Shown here: piece by piece, positions 9,158 to 20,087 of the stretch | How positions within the stretch are numbered: position 1 is the first letter of the stretch | How the letters are laid out: every line of letters begins with the position of its first letter | Source: Flabesymbios commensalis | Taxonomy: Eukaryota > Annelida > Polychaeta > Terebellida > Flabelligeridae | Assembly: GCA_964017125.1 (NCBI GenBank) | Contig: OZ024902.1 | Location: forward strand, 38,963,780 to 39,027,779 | Length of the DNA stretch: 64,000 nt | Reading direction: 5' to 3' | Position numbers and translations under genes: made by a program | Notes under the pieces: model-generated | Database searches by the model: none | What the model was told of the DNA's origin: nothing | Seen by the model: only the letters and a program-made list of their open reading frames with translations

Positions 9158-10489
9158 GCAGCCTCGATTACTATCGGGATGCTTAATATGCTGTTTACCA
9201 TTTTTACATCCCATTTTTACAGGCGTATCTGTAAATCAATTTAGTTCTTACTTTAAAAAAAATGATCATTTTTGTTCATTTTTCTCATATTTCCCAGCTT
9301 ATGACTGTGTGCCTTAACAATTCTTCACAAATATATGTTGGCACCGAGCCATAGATGGGCATTTTCCAAGATGTCCGTCCCACGAGCTTTTAAATGAGGT
9401 ATCTTGCGAACCGTTGGTTGGATCGCTTTTTAAATTTGATGTGGTAGTTATCTTTGGTATTACTCTTAATCTGATAAGTTTTGTAAAAAAAATAATTAAA
9501 AGCAAAATGACTGACGACAGCTATTTTGAGAAAATCGACATTGTTTGAGGTCATTTGTCAAAAGTGATTGATGGAGCCTCTCCAGCTTATTATTTTAATG
9601 GACTGACCAACCAGTACACACGAGACATTGTCTGACCCAATGCTGATTTGATGATGTGCGACTGTCTGCGACGCTGGTCCAACATTAAATGAACATCGGA
9701 TCAACGTCACGTGTTTGCTCGATATTATTATTACTATTATAATATTATAGTTTAGAATATTTTGTGTAATTGTATCAACAATAGCCGTTTAAATCATTAT
9801 GCAGTACTATGGCGTATTAATAAAAATGTAAATAATACGAAATGATTTGTTTAGAGCATTATTATTTTTGTGACCTGACTACTTCATTTTATTGTCATAT
9901 CAACATAAAACCACGTAGTTTTAACGGATTCTTAAGTCGTAATTTCAAGACTGCAAATGTGCCTACATCCAAACAATGCCATGAGTTTTAGATATATAAT
10001 CCCCATTTTTTTGCAATGCGATGTGTACAAGATCTATGCATTTTTATGTGCTGTATAAATGTAATACATTTAATAGCAAAGTATTTGTTGCAATTGAACT
10101 TCTGCGTTTGTGTTCGTTATACCGGAAGACGAAGCTAATACCACATGATATGGTGACATGTCGCGATTACCAGACTTTTTTTCTTTAATCGGTTTTTCAT
10201 TTTCTAGAAATATATAGACAAATGTAAGTATATATTCCTATATAGACTGTTTATATATTACTCGGCAGCGGAATAATAGACAAAGTCAGTAATAATCAAA
10301 ATCGCAGAAAAAGCCACGACGTTTTTCTACTGTTCACATGATTCTCCGTTTGACTGTATATCACTCGAATTAGCCATGCTGACCACTTTCAGTACGACCT
10401 GGTAATACTCAAGTTGATCATATCATTAATGCTGAAAGCATCGGCTCTCCGAAAGAAGTGCGATGTGACTGACATTGATTGTATCCAAT

Positions 10490-10593
10490 CAAACAAAAAA
10501 CATTTGTATAACATTTGTACAACGTCGGCCCAATGTCTTCGATGTTGGTCCAACATCGTACAAATGCTATGCAAATATTTTGTGCTTGCTGAG
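10490..10593. mobile_element. Palindromic MITE (CCCAGCAAACA family)
   Basis: Inverted arms ACATTTGTATAACATTTGTA and TACAAATGCTATGCAAATAT surround a GTCGGCCCAATGTCTTCGATGTTGG core. The ends are diverged compared with the copy at 14650. It lies in the intron before the exon at 11325. Confidence 0.7.
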
Positions 10594-11324
10594 ATGTCTC
10601 TGATATTTTACCTTGGCCCATTTTTCTGTGATATCGCACAGGAATAAAATATCCTGACCATTCATGGATAGTGGATTTAAAACATAGTTCATCAACACAA
10701 TGTATAAGGCTGACTACATGTGTAATGCCTGTTTTTTTTCGTTCTGGATCTCAGACTGGTGGTTCGAAGTCTTCTAGTCAAGTATTGTAGTAGTGTGAAA
10801 TGATAGGAAAATATATTTGACAAACGATTATGTCATTGTGGCATAGTGCATAGCTCAACAGGATCGATAGCTCTGCAACATTTTGTTAATTATTAGCATT
10901 ATGATAATTGTTAGGATGTCGATGAAAGATAAATCACAGCTATAAAATTGAAAGTGGGTTACTGGAATGAGTGACTGAAGTAAAACATGTGGTGTAATGA
11001 ACCCATTTTACAAAGAAAACTGCAATTTTCAAATAGACGCTGGATCATAGCTTGGCTGGTAGGGACATCTACTTTTTTTATCACTTAGTTCTGGAATATA
11101 TTTGGAATACTTGTGATATTTTTTCTCTTGAAATTTTTTAAATCCGGTCAAAAGAAATAGTGTTACTACAAAGATTCGAAATGAAATAAGTCTTTGAAGA
11201 CTGCGATAATTATGCTATTTTGTTATTGTATTACTTTGTCACAGATCGTTAGTTTGTTATTTCCGTAAAATAGTCAATCATAAGAATGATTGCATATTAG
11301 TAAGAAATGGTGTGTTTGTTGCAG

Positions 11325-11612
11325 AGCACACTAAGGGGTCTCTCTGCCTTCAGTTGTCTACCCTTGCTCAGGTCGGCGCAGATGACTCCAAGTGACTTAG
11401 CCTCTCGTCACTGTATGACTGTAGCCCGTCACCAGTGCTCTGATTGTCACAAGTCCTACAATCACCTTGGAGATCTGATACGACATCGTAAAGTTCACAT
11501 GGGAATAAGATTCACCTGCAATTCCTGTGGGAAGGTGTTTACCAGAAAAGACAATCTGAAAGTACACCAGAGACTGCAGTCCCATCATGGCACAACTAAG
11601 TATAATATTTAA
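11325..11612 (+). CDS. Alternative terminal exon, two C2H2 fingers (exon 11)
   Basis: The acceptor tgtgtttgttgcag ends at 11324, and phase 0 opens STLRGLSAF. It has 95 residues with a 37-residue lead. Finger 1 is CSDC...HRKVH (contacts H,G,D,R). Finger 2 is CNSC...HQRLQSH with five residues between the histidines (contacts R,D,N,V), and the linker is HMGIRFTC. It is closest to the next exon at 11814, 201 bp downstream, which has the same finger-1 contact set. Confidence 0.87.
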   Translation, partial: STLRGLSAFSCLPLLRSAQMTPSDLASRHCMTVARHQCSDCHKSYNHLGDLIRHRKVHMGIRFTCNSCGKVFTRKDNLKVHQRLQSHHGTTKYNI

Positions 11613-11813
11613 ACCAGGGTTTATCGACACACCCTTTTCCCTTGATATGATTAAATGATTCCGCCGTATTTTCCCTGCTCAACATACCCAGTAATCACAT
11701 GGTTTTACAATTTTGTCATGCCAAGAATTGTTTACTTTAAAAATAGGTGTGTGTTTTTTAACGTAACTTGTTATTGGCGGGAGATTTAATTGTTGTTACT
11801 CTGCTTTTTGTAG

Positions 11814-12110
11814 GGGATCATGTGGCCCCCTGTAGTGAGTGGAGATCAGCAGTCTGTAGGACCATCCTATCCTTCATGGCAACTCCGCAATAACCAGCCA
11901 CGTCATCAGTGTGCTGTCTGCTTCAAGTTCTTCAGACATCCTGGTGACTTACTGCGGCATCGCAAAATGCATCTCGGAATTCGCTACAAATGTGATATCT
12001 GTGGAAAAAACTTCTCTCGTAAAGATTACCTGAAAGTTCATCAAAAAGTTCATGTGCGAGTTGAAGACGAGTCCATGGTGCCGATGGCACCCACCTCGTC
12101 CCCACAGTAA
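11814..12110 (+). CDS. Alternative terminal exon, two C2H2 fingers (exon 12)
   Basis: The acceptor actctgctttttgtag ends at 11813 and uses TAG rather than CAG. Phase 0 opens GIMWPPVVSG. It has 98 residues. Finger 1 is CAVC...HRKMH (contacts H,G,D,R) and finger 2 CDIC...HQKVH (contacts R,D,Y,V), with linker HLGIRYKC and an acidic, Pro-rich tail. It shares finger-1 contacts with the exon at 11325, so a difference in target would have to come from finger 2 (N versus Y at helix position 3). An ATG two codons in is probably incidental. Confidence 0.87.
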   Translation, partial: GIMWPPVVSGDQQSVGPSYPSWQLRNNQPRHQCAVCFKFFRHPGDLLRHRKMHLGIRYKCDICGKNFSRKDYLKVHQKVHVRVEDESMVPMAPTSSPQ

Positions 12111-12537
12111 AATTTAGATGCAGCTTTCAATTGCAAGCTGACCTAAGTGCACAAACATTAGCATGTCATACTACTTAGTACCATTGTATTTACTGGTATT
12201 GCTGATGACCGTCCATCAACTGACTGATTAATCTTGGCTGCCGGATACCTTATTTTTAAATAGTTATTATTGTCTTCTATATTAGCAATGGATTGCAAGA
12301 TTTGTAATAAATGTACACAATCTGTTTTGAGTTTATTTGTATTTCTTTTTTGAAAAGAAATATTCGCATGATGATCATTTTTCCTTATTACGTCTGATTT
12401 ATAGGACATTATTCGTAATCTGTAAATACGTCTTATGGCATTAGAAAATTTAAAAACTATTCTGCTTGAATATTTAAAAAAATTTATTCCATGGACCTGG
12501 ATTTTTATAATATATAATCTATGGGGACGTGTTCCAG
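12111..12537. other. Intron without recognised feature
   Basis: About 0.43 kb of AT-rich sequence. The long minus-strand open frame here lacks any family signal. The last 14 bases form the acceptor motif listed separately. Confidence 0.55.
12524..12537 (+). promoter_or_regulatory. Palindrome-like 3' splice acceptor GGGACGTGTTCCAG
   Basis: It has few pyrimidines in the last 15 intron bases, unlike a normal acceptor. The same word precedes the exon at 22117, and close variants precede those at 13850, 15174, 17232 and 23784, which suggests a shared splicing signal. Confidence 0.6.
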
Positions 12538-12813
12538 GAGATGTTGATTGGAGAAACGCATTACATGCCAAGACATCGCCGGCCTGCAGGTCCAGAGAAG
12601 CATGGTCTGCTGTCAGAACGCCAATTCAAGTGTCCACTCTGCATAGCTAGTTTTTCACATCAAGGCAATTTCCGTCGCCATTTGAGCACCCACGGTGGTG
12701 AAAGGTTCAGTTGTTCAGTGTGTGGAAAGACATATAACAGAAGAGACAATCTTAAAAAGCATGTGGACACAATGCATTGCCAACCATATACGTCTAATCA
12801 AATGAATAGTTAA
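12538..12813 (+). CDS. Alternative terminal exon, two C2H2 fingers (exon 13)
   Basis: Phase 0 opens EMLIGETHYM right after the acceptor at 12537. It has 91 residues. Finger 1 is CPLC...HLSTH (contacts H,G,N,R) with Phe in place of the usual helix Leu (GNFRRH). Finger 2 is CSVC...HVDTMH (contacts R,D,N,K), with linker HGGERFSC. A basic stretch RHRRPAGPEKHG sits before finger 1. It is a sister of the exon at 13850, which has the same NFRRHL.THGGERFSCS block. It starts the class whose second finger reads (K/T)Y.R.D.LKKH. Confidence 0.88.
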   Translation, partial: EMLIGETHYMPRHRRPAGPEKHGLLSERQFKCPLCIASFSHQGNFRRHLSTHGGERFSCSVCGKTYNRRDNLKKHVDTMHCQPYTSNQMNS

Positions 12814-13849
12814 AAATAATAGTCAGGCGGGTATATCTTTATGATTGTGTATCTTATATTACTTGGTACGCTATAATTTTCATTAGACACATAGCCGTAT
12901 AGGCCCTAAAAAGCTTAAATTTACACAATTTCATATTGTTTTTATGTTGGCCCCTATGACTAAATACTGCTTATTTAGGAATAAACAAAATAAAATAAAT
13001 AGTCTTATTTGTTGCATATCCGCTAGACGGGATGCCAGTCTGCAATTCATTTGCAGACAGGGAGCTGTATGTTGTTTATATTAATGTCGGCCGTTTATAC
13101 CAGCTCGATTCGAACTGGTGCCTCTAAGTGTTTTTTTTTCAGTAGGCAGCTGGTCAGCCGGGCTGTGACCGGCGACCTCGCCAAATAGATATCTGCATGC
13201 AAGTAGTGCATATAGGCCATGTTTAAATGTGTGTTTTTCTTATCAGCCGAAGGGTTTTTTAAAATAAGCCGAAGATTATTCAAATATCCTTGTGAATATT
13301 ACGTGTTGCCACTATACTGCTCAGCAAAGCCATAATGCAGTAACTGTTTACTTTAAGTTGTTACCGCCGGCGTCTCTTTGCTTTTCCAGTATAAGCCACT
13401 GAAGTAAAACAAACCGTTGCAGTGAAACCGACAATGTAATTTTTCTGGGAAATTACATTACTTGATTGGTTCGGGCGCCCAAGAATGGGTTTTTTGATCG
13501 TACATATCCCATCTCGCTGTATTACTCTTGGGCTGTATTACTGGTGGGCTCGGAATGTTACTTTTATCAGATAGGTCTATACAGTTCTACATTAAAACAG
13601 TTTGATTCGTAATGTAATTTCTGGATGAAGCTCTATTTATGTTTCTACGCGTATGCAGATACATTAAATGAGAGTTTTGACTTTATGATTACCTACTAAC
13701 CTTTACTCTGGGGTTGATTGTATACAAATGTTCACTAGAGCTATTGTCATGTGTCATGTGTCAGTTTAGCCTATATGTGCACAAAGGTGGCCTAAAGCCC
13801 GATTCATTTTTTGTCATGTGTGATTATATGGGACGTGTTCGTGTTCCAG
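12814..13849. other. Intron with a SINE tail fragment
   Basis: About 1 kb. The 3' tail of the SINE family lies at 13761-13810, ending about 40 bp before the next exon. No other exon is seen. Confidence 0.55.
13761..13810 (+). mobile_element. SINE 3'-tail fragment next to a splice acceptor
   Basis: It reads CAGTTTAGCCTATATGTGCA and continues through GGTGGCCTAAAGCCCGATTCATTT, matching the last 50 bases of the SINE at 7486-7797. No tRNA-like head is present. It occupies the place where a branch point and polypyrimidine tract would normally lie. Confidence 0.8.
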
Positions 13850-14128
13850 GCAATGCAAAACTACATCATGTACTCGCCAAGACGGCGGCGGTCTGCAAAT
13901 CCAGCTGAGGATCATAGCAAGACAGCAGAACGACCGCACACCTGTCCATTGTGCCTAGGTAGATTTACACATTTACGAAATTTTCGGCGCCACTTGAATA
14001 CCCACGGCGGAGAACGTTTCAGTTGTTCGATATGTTCCAAGACTTACAATAGAAGAGACAACCTGAAGAAGCACATGAGTACAGTGCATGAACAGCCCTA
14101 TGCGTATGGTACTGAACATTTGGGATGA
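13850..14128 (+). CDS. Alternative terminal exon, two C2H2 fingers (exon 14)
   Basis: The acceptor gacgtgttcgtgttccag ends at 13849; it contains the GTGTTC word twice. Phase 0 opens AMQNYIMYS. It has 92 residues. A basic run RRRRSA precedes finger 1, CPLC...HLNTH (contacts H,R,N,R). Finger 2 is CSIC...HMSTVH (contacts R,D,N,K), with linker HGGERFSC. Sister of the exon at 12538; the main contact change is G to R at helix position 2 of finger 1. Confidence 0.88.
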   Translation, partial: AMQNYIMYSPRRRRSANPAEDHSKTAERPHTCPLCLGRFTHLRNFRRHLNTHGGERFSCSICSKTYNRRDNLKKHMSTVHEQPYAYGTEHLG

Positions 14129-14649
14129 TGAAAACATGTCTTTTTATCCACATATTTTTCAAATTTTAGCAACATACTTTATTTATAGCTCTCCCAAAAT
14201 CTGGGTAGATGCTTTTGGGTTTGCTCGGTGTGGTTCCCTAAGAATGTTAACTTCCCAGGAAATCTTACGATGGATAATGCCTTATGGTGGTGAACGGTAG
14301 GACAATTGTTTGCTATACTGGTAAAATATCTTTTCCTACGTATCTCTTATTATGTATTTCTTTGGACCGCCTCGTTTACCGTTTCAATTACGGAAAGACT
14401 GGATCCTATTGACTGCCATTATACGAATATCCACACCCTTGATTATAATAATATGTATTGTCATATTCTACATTATCCGGATAACTTCCACATCGTCACT
14501 CTCGTTGCAATATTATTGAACAACAAACGTATGTGCATTAAATGCGGCTTTGTAATAATGTATTTGAGTTTTTTTTTCTACAATGTTCGCTGCTGCTGGT
14601 TTATCACGTTTAATAAGATTGGTTTGACAATGACTAGTATAGGCCTAAT

Positions 14650-14759
14650 CCCAGTAAACACAAAACATCTATATAAACATTTATACAATGTTGGCCCAAT
14701 GTCGAAGACGTTGGCCCGACGTTGTATAAATGTTATAGAAATGTTTTGTGTTTGCTGGG
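14650..14759. mobile_element. Well-preserved palindromic MITE
   Basis: It starts CCCAGTAAACACAAAACAT and ends ATGTTTTGTGTTTGCTGGG, nearly perfect inverted ends. Arms of the TATAAACATTTATACAA type face TTGTATAAATGTTATAG around a GTTGGCC core. It is the clearest copy of this family in the window. Confidence 0.8.
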
Positions 14760-15159
14760 ATATTTACCATTAAAGCGCCATAATAGATATTTGAATAATT
14801 CTGACAAAGGTGATTGATGAAAGAGTGAAAAACTTCGGAAAAATACTTCGGAAAGTATATAAATCTATATATTGATGCGATTTTGTTTTGATTCATCAAA
14901 CATTTTATATTTTGCCAAGAAAGTGTCCTCTATCATTCTCTGGTGTATACCCTGGGAAATAAACACTTAGCGAACTTATACGTGTTATTATTAATTTTGC
15001 ATATAATGGACACTCCATGTTGCCCTTGGCAATATAATTGGCCCTATGGTTTCAGACGTGATATTAAATGCCTAATAATTCAAGAAATATTTTGTGAATA
15101 TAGAGCTTTAATACACTAGGAATAGATATGGTCGGACTACTAGTAACCTTTGTGTTGTC

Positions 15160-15173
15160 GGAACATGTTCCAG
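15160..15173 (+). promoter_or_regulatory. Perfect palindrome GGAACATGTTCC ending in acceptor CAG
   Basis: Twelve bases are self-complementary and overlap the acceptor. The identical 14-mer lies before the exon at 17232. Such a purine-rich, palindromic acceptor is unusual and is a candidate splicing control element. Confidence 0.6.
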
Positions 15174-15419
15174 GATGGCTGGACTTTGGAGAACACGAGG
15201 GCGAGAGGAAAACAGAACTACAGGGAGACACATCAGGAGTGTAGGCCTTTGCTGCAGTGTACGCTCTGTCCGGCCACCTACAAGTGCTCTCGAACCCTTC
15301 GTCGTCATATTCACTCCCATCGCGGAGAAATGTTTAACTGTCCCACTTGTGGTTGCTCGTATAATCGAAAAGATAATCTGAAACAACATATGATTACTAA
15401 ACACAAACTACAGCAGTAG
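15174..15419 (+). CDS. Alternative terminal exon, two C2H2 fingers (exon 15)
   Basis: Phase 0 opens DGWTLENTRA after the palindromic acceptor. It has 81 residues. Finger 1 is CTLC...HIHSH with PATYKCSRTLRR (contacts C,R,T,R). Finger 2 is CPTC...HMITKH with SYNRKDNLKQ (contacts R,D,N,Q), with linker HRGEMFNC. Cysteine at helix position -1 of finger 1 is rare for a contact residue. The CPATYK block recurs at 20088 and 22117. Confidence 0.87.
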   Translation, partial: DGWTLENTRARGKQNYRETHQECRPLLQCTLCPATYKCSRTLRRHIHSHRGEMFNCPTCGCSYNRKDNLKQHMITKHKLQQ

Positions 15420-16546
15420 ACTTGTATCGCTTTCTTATCACAGCGATGATGTGTTCAAAAATAAAAATATATCAACCAAGAAAATACTTAATTATTTTAT
15501 ATGTTCTTACGTAAACAGCCAGTCCACCATACCTACAATATATAGACCGGGGAAATTAAATATTCGCCTGATTCAAGGTATGTTTAATAAATTAATTACT
15601 ATTTTTAAAGTGTTATTGAGTACCTTTAGTTTATTTTATGAGATGTGTCCCGCTCAGTATTTTACCAGTACAACTGCGTAATGCAGGAAACATTTCCCTT
15701 ACGGAGGAGTCATGCGGACACGATCAATAAAAACTGTCAACTGTTGGAAAACGACAGCACATTTACCTACATTGCTGCTTCTTGGCCATTTAGGATACGA
15801 TCAGTTTGAAATATGGCGAGCTAGATACTGACTATATTGTGTTTAACGATTATGTAGTTCGATTAAAGGGACTACTTGCCCACCTACTAAATTAGTCATG
15901 GCTGTAAAAACGTGCCTTGTGTTTTAACAGTTTGTTAATTTTGTTTATTGTTAGATTAATATTTGATTAAAAATTTTACCAACCAAAATTACAATTCAAT
16001 GACTGTTGTTGCATCTGACAGGGTTTGAATTTCTGACAACCATGATGTCTAAAACTTGGCAGTGGGCTTTTACATGTGGCTACCGAATAACCAATACAGC
16101 AGCTATAGTAGTGAATTCGATTATATTGCGTTTTTTGCTTTCTCAGCGCGTTAATATGGCGCTATTGTCTATATCTCATTTGAGAACACTCTTCGCGACA
16201 CCTGCTATTTTCAGTGTATATTGTGATGCCTTATTCGTTTTACGTAGTTGAAATTTGTTGGAATATTCCGATCAAAACTGCAACCAGTTTATATAGTACA
16301 TTACACGAGATCCCATGAATTATGTATCTGCCCAAATAAATGTGCGCTGCGTAGGATGTAACTGCTAAATAATAAAACGGTCCAGATTAATTCCCTACTC
16401 ATCCTTTATATATACTCTAGCATAATCTTGCGTCTCTGAGCTCGGTCCGCTGAAGATTTATGCACAGTACTTTTTTTTATTAAATGATCTTTATTGACTG
16501 ACTTTTTTTTTAGACACAGCAAACACTAGACGTTGACAAATCTTTT

Positions 16547-16802
16547 TTAACCCTTTCAAGCTTGCATTTACCATTGCCATTTTCATCCACTACAAGCCGC
16601 GAATTGCTGTCGCAATTCTCGACTTGTAGTGGACGAAGATGACTTGAGGTGGATGAAAAATTACAGAAAATTGACACATATCGGTAAACCAGTTTAATGG
16701 AATTTTTCGCTCTAAAACCCTTCCTTGGTTGTAGAAAAATTAAGTCTGTTTTCAGGGATGTAAAATGATGCTTTATTGTATCGCGAGGGCTTGAAGGGTT
16801 AA
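16547..16802. mobile_element. TTAA MITE with CCCTTTCAAGC ends
   Basis: It is bounded by TTAA at 16547-16550 and 16799-16802, with inverted ends CCCTTTCAAGC and GCTTGAAGGG. The centre has a hairpin with CCACTACAAG facing CTTGTAGTGG. The ends differ from the CCGCC family, so this is a second piggyBac-like group. Confidence 0.75.
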
Positions 16803-16988
16803 CCCTTTATTTAGTGCTAGTCGCGTGTCGTCTATGGCCGTTTTAGTCCTTTTATTTGTCTTCCAAACAAGAAAAATAGTTGGGAAAATTTGCATTAAAT
16901 ATGTTTTGATTCATGATATTGTACACATGTAAGTATTTTCCCCCCACATAATCATTTAAATTCTATAATCTAGCGCTTCAAGGGTTAA
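16799..16988. mobile_element. Second TTAA MITE sharing its TTAA with the neighbour
   Basis: It runs from TTAACCCTTTATTTAGTGC to CTAGCGCTTCAAGGGTTAA. Its left TTAA is also the right TTAA of the element ending at 16802, so one inserted at the edge of the other. Confidence 0.65.
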
Positions 16989-17217
16989 CATTGAGTCAAC
17001 ATTATGCATTAAAACAGTTTGAGTTTTGTGTTGGTCCACCCTTTGTGGCGTTGGCCCAGAAGTAAAACAACACTGACTCGACTTCTGGTGTTTGCCGAGT
17101 TGTTGTATTTTATTATACACTTTCAGAACGTGCGACGTCCTTCGCTCAGGTCCATTTGCTTGAACAATATAATGTTTTTTGGTAAGCTGTTGTCACGTTT
17201 ATTAACAAGTGTGCTGT

Positions 17218-17231
17218 GGAACATGTTCCAG
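17218..17231 (+). promoter_or_regulatory. Perfect palindrome GGAACATGTTCC ending in acceptor CAG
   Basis: It is identical to the 14-mer at 15160-15173 although the flanking intron differs. Confidence 0.6.
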
Positions 17232-17474
17232 GCAAAGTGGCGTCCACCATACACGCCAAGACGCCACCGTCGTCGGAACGAGGATGCACCGAGGCCCTTC
17301 AAATGCCACCTCTGTACAGCGAGCTACCAAGCTTATAGCACGCTGAGCCGTCACATGGTCATTCATCGCGGATTAAGATTTGTATGTACACTGTGTGGCA
17401 AGACTTACAACAGGAAAGACAACCTTAAACAACACATGAGAACACACCAGGAAAACCAGCCCACAACTCCTTAG
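17232..17474 (+). CDS. Alternative terminal exon, two C2H2 fingers (exon 16)
   Basis: Phase 0 opens AKWRPPYTPR. It has 80 residues. The lead is strongly basic (PRRHRRRNEDAPR). Finger 1 is CHLC...HMVIH with TASYQAYSTLSR (contacts A,S,T,R). Finger 2 is CTLC...HMRTH with TYNRKDNLKQ (contacts R,D,N,Q), with linker HRGLRFVC. The tail is ten residues. Finger 2 matches the exon at 15174 at every contact, while finger 1 differs at -1 and +2. Confidence 0.88.
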   Translation, partial: AKWRPPYTPRRHRRRNEDAPRPFKCHLCTASYQAYSTLSRHMVIHRGLRFVCTLCGKTYNRKDNLKQHMRTHQENQPTTP

Positions 17475-18862
17475 AATCAGCTGCATGCTGGTAATTTACT
17501 GAACTTGTAGAGACCACTTAACTCCGGTCACGTGAGACTATGTGGAAACTTGTTGATTAGTTAGTGGATGTTTAAAGAATAATGAAACTTGTTTAGATTA
17601 GATTGGAGCTCATTTATTTATTGTTACTTTTCTTAAAATAACCATTTCCAAAGCATGTATTTTATTTACATAGACCAACCAAGCCATCCATATTCATTTG
17701 CCGCTACCATCTACAATAAATAATACACTTACACAATTCATTCTTTTATTACCATACCATATAAGCGACTAAATTATTTTCCATATTTCTCATAACACGA
17801 GTTCCCACATAGTTAGATAAATGGTTTAACTTGGAAAAATGATTCGGGAATTGTTTGTTAAATGACCATCTGAAAGTGAGCATACTGTAGACCTGGTAAT
17901 TTGTGTAAGTTTTTTAATATTCGCGAAGTCTAGAACTCGCGAATTTTCAATTTTAGAAATATTTTCTTCTGCCGTAATTAGGCCTAACTGATAGTCACTG
18001 TTAAATGTCATCTTTTAATGGCGTGAATGCCGTGAAAGCTGTAACTCGTCTCAACCATCGTATTCACAAGTATGTCACTGTCGCCACACCTCGCGAGTAA
18101 TAAGGCCTACCAGATCTACAGTATTTTGTACTTGGCATGCAGAGAGTTGTCAAATAAGGCCTATTGTGATTAGACTTGTAATAACTTGAACTCCGTCTCG
18201 TTTATATGCTTTCTGTCTAATATTGATAAATGTATACGTTGTTTAAACCCATACAATTTTATTAAAATAACATGTGCAGGTCAACAAAAAAACATGACAT
18301 TCCATGCGTTTTTAATTAGTCTTTTGATTAGTCTTACTGAACTGCCAAAGATGGTTTTAGAGTTGATTCCCATATCAATAAATAGCCAAATATAATATAT
18401 CCTGTCTTCGTTGTTGTTGATGTATCAAGTTTAATTTTTTAGTTGTAGTTAATAAGCAAGTCCTGGTAGCTATTTTTTGCAGAACTATCAAGTCAAAGCA
18501 ATAATTAAAGAGGCATTCAGTATCCGATAACTACTACTATATATGTGCGGAATCGGGCAGATAATTTGGAATGATGACGTCAGTTCACGTCTCGTTGTAC
18601 AGACTTAAGCTACGGCCACATCAAGCGCCGCGCCAAAAAAGATAAACTTTACTGTTTATCATAGCAGTGGCTACACTTGAAGCCGCGAAATGAAAACTGG
18701 GGAAAGTTTATCTTTCATGGGTTTTTTAACGCCCGGCGCGGCGTTCGGTGGGGCCGCACTTCAAGACGAAGGAGAATAAGCGTTCATTTGAAACAGAAAA
18801 CAAAAACATAGACAAATACAATAGTTTAAAATAGAAGTGCTGGTAGTATTATTGTTTTCCAG
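17475..18862. other. 1.4 kb intron with a GC-rich imperfect palindrome
   Basis: Near 18610-18770 ACGGCCACATCAAGCGCCGCG faces GGCGCGGCGTTCGGTGGGG in inverted order, with a repeated AAGATAAACTTTAC/GTTTATCTTT pair inside, so it is probably a decayed MITE. No zinc-finger exon is seen. Confidence 0.45.
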
Positions 18863-18961
18863 TACAGGAGGCCGCCAAAAGACTCCAACAGAGTCGCTTT
18901 CATGGAGGTCACCTATACTGGATACCTAAGTGGACAGCAGGCACCCACATCGAGGCCCAGT
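18863..18961 (+). CDS. Possible symmetric phase-0 cassette exon (33 codons)
   Basis: The acceptor tattgttttccag ends at 18862. The frame is open in phase 0, opening YRRPPKDSNRVAF and ending TSRPS, followed by a possible donor AGT/gtaggt at 18962. This would be 99 bases, phase 0 at both ends, so it could be included or skipped without changing frame. If not spliced there, the frame runs on to a stop at 19154-19156 and crosses a MITE. I recognise no domain. A basic, proline-rich segment is all that can be said. Low certainty. Confidence 0.35.
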
Positions 18962-20087
18962 GTAGGTTGTTTATTTGAATTGGAAGATTTAAACAACTGT
19001 TTAACCCATAAAGAGGTATCAATTCTTGGTCACTATCCAGAGCTCGATTTGTGTCACAATCTAAATCATGGCATTATGCTACCTGACCCAGCAAACACAG
19101 ATTTTGAGCCGATCCAGCGTTGGCGTAACGTCGCGTGTTTGCTGGGGAATAAGTGAAGGAATCACGAGTTTGTATATCCATACTGCCGAGTATGATAACA
19201 ATACGAGGTGCAATGAATATCAGAAGTATGCTGTTGCGGCAGAAAATGTAAAGCGCATTCGTGTATACGTTATCAGGCAAGTGCGTCCACGGGCATTCTT
19301 CAATTGTGTGTTTAGTTAGTAGCAGATTTATATCACGTTATGTGCAACGGAGCTTGTGGATCGAATTTAATCCTGTTTCAAAATAAAACCATTTTCTAAA
19401 TTTGACACGATTGTGGCCTTCCCGACAGCTACGGTGTAATTACAAACAATCCAGTCAGAAGTATTGATTTTTCTGTTTCCTGCATGTATGTTGCTATGCC
19501 GCTGGATTTACCTATGTTTTATGGTCTATTATGTACAAAATAACCAACTGCTCTCCGGTTGTAGATTATGTAACCATGGCCGCACAGTTTTAAAATAATG
19601 AGGTCCAATCGATAATTTTCGAGTCTTTATTTGTCAGAAACCGTTTTAAATGCACCGAAGGCCACTTTAAGCTGAGCTCGATAACGAACTTGATTTTGAT
19701 TATTTATCTTGGTACAAAAAGGTGAATGATGACTTAAATATAAGCATTGATATCCGTTATATCTAAGAATTTGACTACATGCACCGATATTGAGTTTGAT
19801 TATTTATCTTGATACATATATCTGATGATTTTAATATAATCCTTGATATCCGTTACTTATATCTAACAATTTGACAACAGACACCGATATTGAGGTTGCG
19901 GTGGTTGTGAATAGTTTGTAATGTTTTTTCGATTATTGTCGAACAAACGGTGAGGGTGTCGATTGTGCATTTTGTTGACTTTTCCTTAAATTATTTCTAC
20001 GACTAGAAAGTTATCTGGAAAACACTTGCAGCTCAACTTGGATGTCCACAATTATTTAGTGAAAAGTGAACCTATATTATGTTACAG
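18962..20087. other. Intron, mostly featureless
   Basis: Apart from the MITE at 19087-19146 there is a loose repeat near 19690-19900 (TTGATTATTTATCTTG...ATATCCGTTA, two diverged copies). No further exon is supported. Confidence 0.5.
19087..19146. mobile_element. Short MITE copy inside an open frame
   Basis: It runs from CCCAGCAAACACAG to GTGTTTGCTGGG with inverted ends, about 60 bp. It supplies the last codons of the long frame that follows the possible cassette exon at 18863. Confidence 0.7.

Larger units (their letters stand above)
8884..11324. other. 2.4 kb intron holding MITEs
   Basis: It contains the TTAA MITE at 8906-9157, a decayed CCAGCAAACA-type palindrome near 9605-9720 and a better copy at 10490-10593. 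I find no phase-0 exon; the open frames near 10.4 kb lie in the MITE. Confidence 0.6.
14129..15173. other. Intron with MITE
   Basis: It contains the palindromic MITE at 14650-14759. The 155-residue open frame at 14306-14773 has no acceptor in phase and runs into the MITE, so I do not call it. Confidence 0.55.
15420..17231. other. 1.8 kb intron with two abutting TTAA MITEs
   Basis: The MITEs at 16547-16802 and 16799-16988 are listed separately. A decayed CCAGCAAACA-type palindrome is near 17000-17100. The open frame at 16006-16251 has an acceptor-like CAG, but phase 0 hits a stop at once. Confidence 0.55.

Noticed and set aside
14306-14773. 155-residue open frame
   Set aside because: Hydrophobic, low-similarity frame ending in a MITE, with no phase-0 acceptor.
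16006-16251. Possible exon after tctgacag
   Set aside because: Phase 0 from that acceptor meets a stop within a few codons; the long frame is in another phase.
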